In this document: positions 1 through 5,584 of the stretch, one piece after another
Numbering within the stretch: position 1 is the first letter of the stretch
Layout: every line of letters starts with the position of its first letter
Source of the DNA: CAYORM01 sp964406375
GTDB lineage: Bacteria; Pseudomonadota; Alphaproteobacteria; DSM-16000; Inquilinaceae
Direction of reading: 5' to 3'
Length of the DNA stretch: 16,319 nucleotides
Assembly (NCBI GenBank): GCA_964406375.1
Contig: CAYORM010000065.1
Span: 1-16,319, forward strand
Translations under genes and position numbers: made by a program
Notes under the pieces: model-generated
The model's input: the letters and a program-made list of their open reading frames with translations, nothing else
Databases searched by the model: none
Told to the model about the DNA's origin: nothing

Positions 1-472
1 GCTCGAGCAGCGCCCGGGTGGCGGCGTGCCGCATCCGGTCGATCTGCTCGTTGATCTGACTCTCCTTCTCGATATAGGTGTCGGTCCGCGGGACGTAGGC
101 CTCCGGCTGGTAGTAATCGTAGTAGGAGACGAAGTACTCGACCGCGTTGTCCGGGAAAAAGCTCTTGAACTCGCCGTAGAGCTGTGCGGCCAGGGTCTTG
201 TTCGGCGCGAGGATCAGCGTCGGGCGCTGCATCCGCGCGATGACATGCGCCATGGTGAAGGTCTTGCCGGAACCGGTGACCCCGAGCAACACTTGGTCGC
301 GCTCGCCCTGCTGCAGGCCTTTGACCAGCTCGGCGATCGCCGTCGGCTGATCGCCCGCCGGCTGGAACTCCGAGACCAGGCGGAACGGCGTCGACGCATC
401 CGCCTCGGGACGGGCCGGGCGGGGCGGAAGGCTGACCGGTGCGGTGGCGGAGGGCGCGGGGGAGGGGCTCAT
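1..472 (-). CDS. uvrB: UvrABC excinuclease subunit B, N-terminal part (runs off the left edge)
   Basis: UvrB is the damage-verifying helicase-like subunit of nucleotide excision repair; it is loaded by UvrA and recruits UvrC in the cytoplasm. The 157 visible residues begin at an ATG (472-470); the in-frame TAG at 484-482 rules out a longer start except for rare codons. After a Pro/Ala-rich extension of about 28 residues comes the typical start of the family (FRLVSEFQPAGDQP, residues 30-43), Walker A GVTGSGKT at 64-71, the segment LILAPNKTLAAQLYGEF, and the tyrosine-rich beta-hairpin region FVSYYDYYQPEAYVP at 114-128 that clamps DNA. The rest of the protein lies outside the window. No Shine-Dalgarno sequence precedes the ATG, and a -10-like hexamer lies only a few bases upstream. 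The gene is divergent from the DUF924 gene. Identity is very secure. Confidence 0.97.
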   Translation of the reverse strand, partial: MSPSPAPSATAPVSLPPRPARPEADASTPFRLVSEFQPAGDQPTAIAELVKGLQQGERDQVLLGVTGSGKTFTMAHVIARMQRPTLILAPNKTLAAQLYGEFKSFFPDNAVEYFVSYYDYYQPEAYVPRTDTYIEKESQINEQIDRMRHAATRALLE

Positions 473-478
473 CCCGAT

Positions 479-507
479 AATCTAGTCGCGCCGCCGGCAA
501 TCCCCAA
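479..507 (-). promoter_or_regulatory. Possible uvrB promoter giving a leaderless transcript
   Basis: On the minus strand TTGGGG (507-502) and TAGATT (484-479) are separated by exactly 17 bases. The A of the uvrB ATG lies 7 bases after the -10-like element, which is where transcription would be expected to start. Together with the absence of a ribosome binding site this suggests a leaderless message. It rests on sequence resemblance only. Confidence 0.3.
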
Positions 508-611
508 CGGGCCAGCACAGCGGCGTTCGGTCGGTCGCGGCAGCGGAGCGGCAGGCTGGTCAAGGCCGTCCTCCCCGTCCATGCTGGCGTCTTCCCGCTC
601 TCGCATGGCAC

Positions 612-616
612 GGAGG
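612..616 (+). promoter_or_regulatory. Ribosome binding site of the DUF924 gene
   Basis: A GGAGG lies five bases before the ATG at 622, one of the clearest Shine-Dalgarno matches in the window. It supports this start over other in-frame codons. Confidence 0.7.
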
Positions 617-621
617 CACGG

Positions 622-1197
622 ATGGCGAGCGCCGCGACGATCCTCGACTTCTGGTTCGGACAGCCGCCCTTCGCCTTCCGCCGTGCCTGGTTCGAGAAGG
701 ATCCCGCCTTCGACATGTCGATCCGCGCGCGCTTCGGCCGCGCGGTCGAGGACGCGCTGCTCGACCGCTCGACGCTCGACACGGAGACGCCAGAGGGTGC
801 GCTGGCGACGATCCTGCTGCTCGACCAGTTCACCCGCAACATGTGGCGCGGTACCCCGCGTGCCTTCATCGGTGACGGGCTGGCGCTGGCCCTGGCCGAC
901 CGCACCGTCGCCGCCGGCCGCGACCGGCTGCTCGACCCGATTCAGCGGGTCTTCGTCTATCTGCCTTTCGAGCATGCCGAGAGCCTGACTGAGCAGGAGC
1001 GGTCGGTGGCCCTCTACCAGGCCCTCGCCGCCGAGCATCCCGGCGAGCAGGTCTATGCCGAGACGCTCGACTATGCCGAACGGCATGCCGAGATCATCCG
1101 CCGCTTCGGCCGCTTCCCGCATCGCAACGCGATCCTCGGGCGGCGCACAACGGCGGAGGAGGCGAGTTTCCTCGCCGGCCCCAACTCGAGCTTCTGA
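622..1197 (+). CDS. DUF924 family protein
   Basis: This 191-residue soluble protein belongs to the DUF924 family (Pfam PF06041), an all-helical TPR-like family common in proteobacteria whose biochemical role is not established. The hallmarks are all present: ILDFWFG near the start (7-13), LLLDQFTRNM (65-74; the family usually has LDQFPRN, so a Thr replaces the Pro), YLPFEHAE (113-120), RFGRFPHRNAILGR (161-174) and a C-terminal FLAGPNSSF. The length is normal for the family and there is no signal peptide or membrane segment. A GGAGG lies five bases before the ATG. It is transcribed away from uvrB and is followed by a GC-rich hairpin, so it may be a single-gene unit. The family assignment is firm; the function is unknown. 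Confidence 0.93.
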   Translation: MASAATILDFWFGQPPFAFRRAWFEKDPAFDMSIRARFGRAVEDALLDRSTLDTETPEGALATILLLDQFTRNMWRGTPRAFIGDGLALALADRTVAAGRDRLLDPIQRVFVYLPFEHAESLTEQERSVALYQALAAEHPGEQVYAETLDYAERHAEIIRRFGRFPHRNAILGRRTTAEEASFLAGPNSSF

Positions 1198-1206
1198 GGT
1201 CACCGG

Positions 1207-1227
1207 GGCGCGGGGCAGACCCGCGCC
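1207..1227 (+). terminator. GC-rich hairpin after the DUF924 gene, possible terminator
   Basis: Eight perfectly paired bases (GGCGCGGG at 1207-1214 with CCCGCGCC at 1220-1227) enclose a five-base loop, beginning ten bases after the stop codon. No T-run follows, so it is not a classical intrinsic terminator. It could slow polymerase or protect the 3' end. Confidence 0.4.
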
Positions 1228-1301
1228 GCCGCCGTCGCCGCACCGCTTGCAATGGTCGGGGCAGCGCTTACCGTGCGGCCGGCATGGCGGGAGCGGCTTG
1301 A

Positions 1302-2774
1302 ATGACGGATCGATCGACAGGCGCATCGCTCAATCCGCGCGAGGTCCGCACGATCGTCTTCGGCGTGCTGCTGGCGATGCTGCTCGCGGCGATCGACCAG
1401 ACCATCGTGGCGACGGCGCTGCCGACCATCGGCCGCGATCTCGGCGATGCCCATCTTCTGTCCTGGATCGTCACCGCCTATCTGCTGACGGCGACGGCGG
1501 TCACTCCGCTCTACGGCAAGCTCAGCGACATCTTCGGGCGGCGCCTGCTGATGCTGACCGCGATCGGCGTCTTCATCGCCGGCTCGGTCCTGTGCGCGCT
1601 CGCACCCACCATGCCGATCCTGATCATCGCCCGGGCGGTGCAGGGGCTGGGCGGCGGCGGGCTGATCTCGCTCGCCCAGACGATCATCGGCGATGTCGTC
1701 ACGCCGATCGAGCGCGTGCGCTACCAGAGCTATTTCGCGGCGGTCTTCGTGACGTCCAGCGTCGCGGGACCGGTGCTGGGCGGGCTCTTCGCCGAGCATC
1801 TCTCCTGGACGGCAGTGTTCTGGATCAACGTGCCGCTCGGCGCGGCGGCCTGGGCGATGACGTCGCGGGCCTTGCGCAAGCTGCCGCGGCACGAGCGGGC
1901 GGCGCGGCTCGACATCGCCGGCGCGCTGCTGATGATCGCCTTCACCGTCGCGCTGCTGCTTGCCTTGTCCTGGGGCGGGATCCGCTATGCCTGGGATTCG
2001 ATCGAGATCGTCTCGCTTCTCGTCGCCTTCGTACTGCTGCTCGTGCTGTTCGCCTGGCGGCAGGCCAGCGCCGAGGAGCCGCTCTTGCCGCCGCGCATGA
2101 TCCTGCATCCGGTGGTCGGTGTGGCCTGCGCCGCCGCGACCTTCACCATGGCCTCCTTCATCGCGCTGTCGGCCTTCCTGCCGACCTTCTTCGAGGCGGT
2201 GCGCGGTGCGACGGCCGGTCAGTCTGGGCTGATGCTGATGCCGATGACCGGTGGCACGGTGATCGGCGCGACCGTGGCCGGGCGGCTGATGGTGCGGGTG
2301 CGGCGGTATCGGCTGCTCGCCGTCGCCGGCCTCGTGATCGCCGCGGTCTCGACGCTGATCCTCGGCCTGCTGCCGCCCGATGCTCCCTATCCGGTGATCG
2401 CGCTGCTGCTGCTCGGCATGGGGTTCGGCATCGGTCCCGGCTTCCCGATCGCCACGGTCGCCGTGCAGAACGCGGTCGAGCCCTACCGGATGGGAATCGC
2501 GACCGGCAGTCTCAACTTCCTGCGCTCGCTGGGCGGTGCCGTCGGCACCGCGATCTTCGGCGCCGTGATCGTCTCGATGGTGGGCGGTGATGCCGGCGGC
2601 GGCATCGAGACGCTGCGACTGACCGGGCCGGATGTCGCGCCGCGGGTCTTCGAAGCGTTCGGGTGGATCTTCGCGCTTTCGGTCGCCTTTTTCGTCGCCG
2701 GCATCCTGTGGTACCTGCGCATGGAGGAGCGGCCGCTGCGTGGCCCCGCGCGGGACGCCGCCGTCGTCGAATGA
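1302..2774 (+). CDS. MFS drug-efflux transporter, DHA2 (EmrB/QacA) type, 14 TM
   Basis: This 490-residue inner-membrane protein is a proton-driven multidrug exporter of the DHA2 family. The family motifs are visible in order: IDQTIVATALPTI in helix 1 (31-43), motif A GKLSDIFGRR (72-81), motif B RAVQGLGGGG (111-120), motif C SVAGPVLGG (153-161) and WINVPLG (174-180). The length and number of hydrophobic stretches fit 14 helices rather than 12. The start ATG is preceded by GGGAG (1289-1293) at eight bases. Its stop codon overlaps the azlC start in an ATGA junction, so the three genes 1302-3843 are probably one operon. The substrate cannot be read from sequence; linkage to azlCD hints at a small metabolite or amino-acid-like compound, but this is inference. 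The gene has no linked regulator except possibly the TetR gene convergent with azlD. Confidence 0.92.
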   Translation: MTDRSTGASLNPREVRTIVFGVLLAMLLAAIDQTIVATALPTIGRDLGDAHLLSWIVTAYLLTATAVTPLYGKLSDIFGRRLLMLTAIGVFIAGSVLCALAPTMPILIIARAVQGLGGGGLISLAQTIIGDVVTPIERVRYQSYFAAVFVTSSVAGPVLGGLFAEHLSWTAVFWINVPLGAAAWAMTSRALRKLPRHERAARLDIAGALLMIAFTVALLLALSWGGIRYAWDSIEIVSLLVAFVLLLVLFAWRQASAEEPLLPPRMILHPVVGVACAAATFTMASFIALSAFLPTFFEAVRGATAGQSGLMLMPMTGGTVIGATVAGRLMVRVRRYRLLAVAGLVIAAVSTLILGLLPPDAPYPVIALLLLGMGFGIGPGFPIATVAVQNAVEPYRMGIATGSLNFLRSLGGAVGTAIFGAVIVSMVGGDAGGGIETLRLTGPDVAPRVFEAFGWIFALSVAFFVAGILWYLRMEERPLRGPARDAAVVE

Positions 2775-3517
2775 CCGCAATGCCGGGTGCAGAGGGGGCC
2801 GGGCCGGCAGCGGTGCCCGACCGGCGGGCTGAGATCGTCGCCGGGCTGCGCGAGACGCTGCCGCTCGTCATCGGCGCGACGCCCTTCGGCCTGATCTTCG
2901 GCGCGCTCGCCGTCGCGGCCGATTTCGGCGTCTGGCAGACGCTGGCCATGTCGGCCTTCGTCTTCTCGGGATCGGCGCAGTTCGTCGCGGTCAACCTGAT
3001 GGCGGCGGGTGCCGACCTTGCGGTGATCTGGTTCGCGACGCTGGTGATCAATCTGCGCCACCTGCTCTATGCGGCAACGCTGCTGCCGGGGGTGCGCCAC
3101 CTGTCGCTCGGCTGGCGCACGCCGCTCGCCGCTTTGCTGACGGACGAAACCTTCGCCGTCGTGGCCGCGCGGAGGCGTGACCGCGGTGACGCCCCGCACG
3201 CGCATTGGCATTTCCTCGCCTCCTGCCTGTTCATGTGGTCCAACTGGATCGTCTGGACGGGGGTGGGGGCGCTGCTCGGCGCCGCGGTGCCGTCGCTCGC
3301 CGATTGGGGGCTGGAGTTCGCGATGATCGCGACCTTCACCGGGATCGTCGTCCCGGCGCTCAAGACGCCGCCCTTCTGGGGCGCGGCCGCGGCGGCAGGG
3401 ATCGTCTCGGTCGTCGCGGCACCGCTGCCCTATCAGACGGGTCTGTTGCTGGCGACCGCCGCCGGCGTCGCTACCGGCCTGCTGCTCGAGCGCCGGCGGC
3501 TGGAGTGGCGGCGATGA
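2771..3517 (+). CDS. azlC: AzlC family branched-chain amino acid exporter, large subunit
   Basis: AzlC pairs with AzlD (YgaZ with YgaH in E. coli) to export branched-chain amino acids such as valine across the inner membrane. The 248-residue product has the family's signature stretches: ATPFGLIFGALA (36-47), FSGSAQFVAVNLMAAGA (65-81), INLRHLLYAATL (93-104) and LTDETFAV (123-130). These are followed by hydrophobic segments near residues 148-171, 183-197, 203-218 and 222-239. The start at 2771 was chosen because it gives an ATGA overlap with the MFS stop and removes a 36-residue Arg-rich upstream stretch that is simply MFS coding sequence in another frame; ATG at 2780 is an alternative. No clear ribosome binding site is present, so translation probably depends on coupling to the MFS gene. 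Confidence 0.93.
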   Translation: MTAMPGAEGAGPAAVPDRRAEIVAGLRETLPLVIGATPFGLIFGALAVAADFGVWQTLAMSAFVFSGSAQFVAVNLMAAGADLAVIWFATLVINLRHLLYAATLLPGVRHLSLGWRTPLAALLTDETFAVVAARRRDRGDAPHAHWHFLASCLFMWSNWIVWTGVGALLGAAVPSLADWGLEFAMIATFTGIVVPALKTPPFWGAAAAAGIVSVVAAPLPYQTGLLLATAAGVATGLLLERRRLEWRR

Positions 3518-3843
3518 ACGATGTCCTGCTGCTGCTCATCGGCATGGCGGTGATCAATCTCCTGATCCGCCTGCCGGTCTTCGTGCTCGCCGATCGCATC
3601 CGCTTCCCGCGGATCGTCGAGCGCGCGCTCGCCTATGTGCCGGTCGCCGTGCTCACCGCCATCATCGTGCCGACGGTGCTGTCGCCGCCGGGCGAGGCGA
3701 CGGGCTTCGACTGGCGCAACCCCTTCCTGCTGCCGGCCGTGGTGACGGCCGGGCTCAGCTTCGCCGGTCGCGGGCTGCTGGCGACGATTGCGCTCGGCAT
3801 GGCGGTCTACCTAGCCTGGCGCTGGGTGCTCGGCTTCCTGTGA
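3514..3843 (+). CDS. azlD: AzlD family transport protein, small subunit
   Basis: AzlD is the small membrane partner of AzlC in the two-subunit branched-chain amino acid exporter. The product is 109 residues with about four hydrophobic segments (3-17, 41-58, 71-86, 89-106) and the family pattern LIRLPVFVLADR near residue 17, RFPRIVERALAYVPVAVLTA (30-49) and a closing AWRWVLGFL. The length is typical for the family. It begins with an ATGA overlap on the azlC stop, the second such junction in this operon. Its last 33 bases overlap the 3' end of the convergent TetR gene on the other strand, leaving no room for a terminator between the two units. Confidence 0.92.
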   Translation: MNDVLLLLIGMAVINLLIRLPVFVLADRIRFPRIVERALAYVPVAVLTAIIVPTVLSPPGEATGFDWRNPFLLPAVVTAGLSFAGRGLLATIALGMAVYLAWRWVLGFL

Positions 3844-4488
3844 CGGGTCCGCCCGATCGTCGGCCGGTTCCAGCATCGCTTTCAGCATGGCGAGATGGCC
3901 GTCCTTCATGGCGGCCGGATCGAGCGGTGCGAGCCGATCGAACAGGATCAGCCACAGCAGCGTCGTGATCATCGGTGCGATGGCGAGCTGGGGGGTCGTG
4001 CGCATCGGCGAGGGGCGGAACGCGCCGCACGCCTCGCCCTCGGCCAGGATCGCCCCGACCGTCGCCATCGCCGGCCCGACCACCTCGCTATGGTAGATTT
4101 CGGCGACCTCGGGAACCCGCGGTCCTTCCGTGATGACCAGGCGCAGGACCGAGCGGGCGCGCGGATCCTGCAGCGCGCCATAGGCGATGTCGAGCATCCG
4201 CGCGAGCCGCTCGAAGGGCGGCAGCGGCACTTCCTCCGCGGCCCAGATCGCCGACAGCCGGGGCACCATCACGCCGCGCACGAGGGCGTCGAAAAGGTCG
4301 CGCTTTGAGCGCACATGGGCGTAGAGCCCGCCTTTCGACAGACCGGCGCGCGTCGCCACATCCTCGATCCGCGTCGCCGCATATCCCTGATCGGCGAACA
4401 GCGTCAGCGCCGCATCCAGGATCTTCGCCATCCGTGCCTCGGCGGTCAGCCGGCGGCGGCGACCCCGCCCTTGATCAATATCCGTCAT
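3811..4488 (-). CDS. TetR/AcrR family transcriptional repressor, probable regulator of the adjacent ABC exporter
   Basis: This 225-residue protein has a canonical TetR DNA-binding head. After a basic N-terminus (GRGRRRRLTAEAR) come helix 1 ILDAALTLFADQGY (23-36) and the helix-turn-helix from about 39 to 60, with SKGGLYAHVRSKRDLFDAL as the recognition-helix region. The C-terminal ligand and dimer domain (about 75-215) resembles the AefR-like class rather than that of E. coli CecR (YbiH), so it is probably not a CecR orthologue although it sits beside the same exporter. It is transcribed divergently from the HlyD gene with 61 bases between, and a 28-base palindrome lies in that gap. The simplest reading is an autorepressor that also controls the exporter. 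The 3' end overlaps azlD by 33 bases on the opposite strand. Confidence 0.93.
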   Translation of the reverse strand: MTDIDQGRGRRRRLTAEARMAKILDAALTLFADQGYAATRIEDVATRAGLSKGGLYAHVRSKRDLFDALVRGVMVPRLSAIWAAEEVPLPPFERLARMLDIAYGALQDPRARSVLRLVITEGPRVPEVAEIYHSEVVGPAMATVGAILAEGEACGAFRPSPMRTTPQLAIAPMITTLLWLILFDRLAPLDPAAMKDGHLAMLKAMLEPADDRADPSQEAEHPAPG

Positions 4489-4494
4489 CGGACT

Positions 4495-4523
4495 AGCTTA
4501 ACAACCGACCGGTCGGTCGTTAA
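4495..4523 (-). promoter_or_regulatory. Probable tetR promoter overlapping the operator
   Basis: On the minus strand TTAACG (4523-4518) and TAAGCT (4500-4495) are 17 bases apart, with the operator core filling the spacer. Transcription would start within the few bases before the tetR ATG at 4488, leaving little or no leader. The match to consensus is moderate. Confidence 0.45.
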
Positions 4524-4524
4524 G
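4497..4524. promoter_or_regulatory. TetR operator palindrome
   Basis: A 28-base inverted repeat with a single mismatched pair (positions 4503 and 4518) is centred between 4510 and 4511. Each half reads inward as CTTAAC, one base, then ACCGACC; the core ACCGACCGGTCGGT is a common type of TetR-family site. It lies between the divergent tetR and HlyD genes and overlaps promoter-like hexamers on both strands. Binding by the neighbouring repressor is inferred. Confidence 0.8.
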
Positions 4525-4526
4525 AG
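4498..4526 (+). promoter_or_regulatory. Probable exporter operon promoter overlapping the operator
   Basis: On the plus strand TTAACA (4498-4503; five of six matches to TTGACA) and TAAGAG (4521-4526; weak) are 17 bases apart. This is the mirror image of the tetR promoter through the same palindrome. A second short palindrome, GAGAATTCTC at 4524-4533, covers the likely start point. Confidence 0.45.
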
Positions 4527-4549
4527 AATTCTCGGCCTGGAAACCGCCG

Positions 4550-5584
4550 ATGCGCCGCCGCCTCCTCATCCCGCTCATCTTCGCCCTCCTGGCCGTCGGA
4601 GCGGGTGCCTGGGCGTTCATCGACGGGCGATGGCCCTTCGCCGCTGAGACCGGGCCGGGACTCACCCTCTACGGTAATGTCGCTATCAGCGAGGTCGCGC
4701 TCGGCTTCCGGGTGCCCGGCCGGATCGCGGCGATGGCGGTCGAGGAAGGAGAGCGGGTCGGGGAGGGGGATGTTCTCGCCCGTCTCGATGCCGGGCCCCT
4801 GGCCGACGAGGTGGCGGCGGCCGAGGCCGAGCGTGACGCCGCTGCGGCGGCCCTCGCCGCGCTGGTCGCTGGTTCCCGACCGGAGGAGATCGCCGAGGCG
4901 CACGCGGCCGTCGCGCTCGCCGAGACGTCCCTTGCCAATGCCGAGCGGGTCGTCGCGCGCTATGCGGAGCTGCAGCGTTCGAACGCCGTATCGCGCCAGG
5001 CCTATGACGATGCCGTCGCCGCCCGCGACCAGGCCGCGGCGCGTCTCGCCTCGGCCCGTGCCCGGTTCGAGCTGGTGGTCGCCGGCCCGCGTGCCGAGAC
5101 GGTGGAGGAGGCGCGGGCGCGCAAAGCGGCGGCTGAGGCGCGGCTCGCCGCCGCCCGGCGCGCGCTCGATGACGCCGCGCTGCTTGCGCCGGCCTCGGGC
5201 ATCGTACTGTCGCGGGTACGCGAGCCGGGGTCGGTGGTCGCCGCGGGGGCGACGGTCTACACGCTTTCCCTGACACGACCTGTGCGGGTCAGGGCCTGGG
5301 TTGCCGAACCGCATCTCGGCACGGTCGGCCCCGGAACAGCGGTGACGCTATGGACCGACAGCGCACCCGGCCATCGCTACCGCGGCCGGGTGGGCTTCGT
5401 CTCGCCGGTGGCGGAGTTCACGCCGCGCAACGTCGAGACACCCGAACTGCGCGACGACCTCGTCTACCGGCTGCGCATCCTGGTCGAGGATCCCGACGAC
5501 CGGCTGCTGCAGGGCATGCCGGTGACGATCGAGATCGACGGGCAGGGCGATGGGCAGGGCGATGGGCAGGGCGGCGCATCGTGA
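4550..5584 (+). CDS. HlyD-type periplasmic adaptor (membrane fusion protein) of YbhG type
   Basis: This 344-residue protein is anchored in the inner membrane by one N-terminal segment (about 5-23) and projects into the periplasm. There it should link the ABC exporter to an outer-membrane channel, which is not encoded here. The order is beta-barrel/lipoyl half GFRVPGRIAAMAVEEGERVGEGDVLARLD (52-80), an Ala/Glu/Arg-rich coiled-coil hairpin (about 84-210), the second lipoyl half LLAPASGIVLSRVREPGSVV (211-230), and a barrel with the YbhG-like stretch NVETPELRDDLVYRLRI (294-310). Its place before a two-NBD ATPase and two ABC-2 permeases matches ybhG. A weak purine patch (CTGGAAA, 4537-4543) precedes the ATG. 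The C-terminus carries a GQGD tail from a 12-base tandem repeat, beyond the usual end of the family. Its stop overlaps the next gene's GTG. Confidence 0.92.
   Translation: MRRRLLIPLIFALLAVGAGAWAFIDGRWPFAAETGPGLTLYGNVAISEVALGFRVPGRIAAMAVEEGERVGEGDVLARLDAGPLADEVAAAEAERDAAAAALAALVAGSRPEEIAEAHAAVALAETSLANAERVVARYAELQRSNAVSRQAYDDAVAARDQAAARLASARARFELVVAGPRAETVEEARARKAAAEARLAAARRALDDAALLAPASGIVLSRVREPGSVVAAGATVYTLSLTRPVRVRAWVAEPHLGTVGPGTAVTLWTDSAPGHRYRGRVGFVSPVAEFTPRNVETPELRDDLVYRLRILVEDPDDRLLQGMPVTIEIDGQGDGQGDGQGGAS
5540..5573 (+). repeat. 12-base tandem repeat at the 3' end of the HlyD gene
   Basis: The unit GGGCAGGGCGAT occurs twice exactly (5540-5551 and 5552-5563), with a third copy complete for 10 bases (5564-5573). 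The unit is a multiple of three, so it adds GQGD repeats to the protein without shifting the frame. It ends seven bases before the GTG start of the ATPase gene. Confidence 0.9.

Noticed and set aside
26..988. A 320-codon plus-strand frame spanning the uvrB end and the DUF924 start
   Set aside because: The minus-strand uvrB and the plus-strand DUF924 gene, both with clear family motifs, account for this DNA; the product is Arg-rich noise.
2663..2770. Longer N-terminus for AzlC from an ATG inside the MFS gene
   Set aside because: The extra 36 residues are Arg/Ala-rich out-of-frame MFS sequence, and the 2771 ATG gives a standard ATGA junction.
1200..2780. A 526-codon open frame on the minus strand opposite the MFS gene
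   Set aside because: Its product is an Arg/His/Gln-rich low-complexity sequence with no domain; it is the usual antisense shadow of a very GC-rich gene.
5350..5580. Longer N-terminus for the YbhF-type ATPase inside the HlyD gene
   Set aside because: Starting at GTG 5581 gives exactly the family length of 578 residues and a GTGA overlap; the extension has no ABC features.
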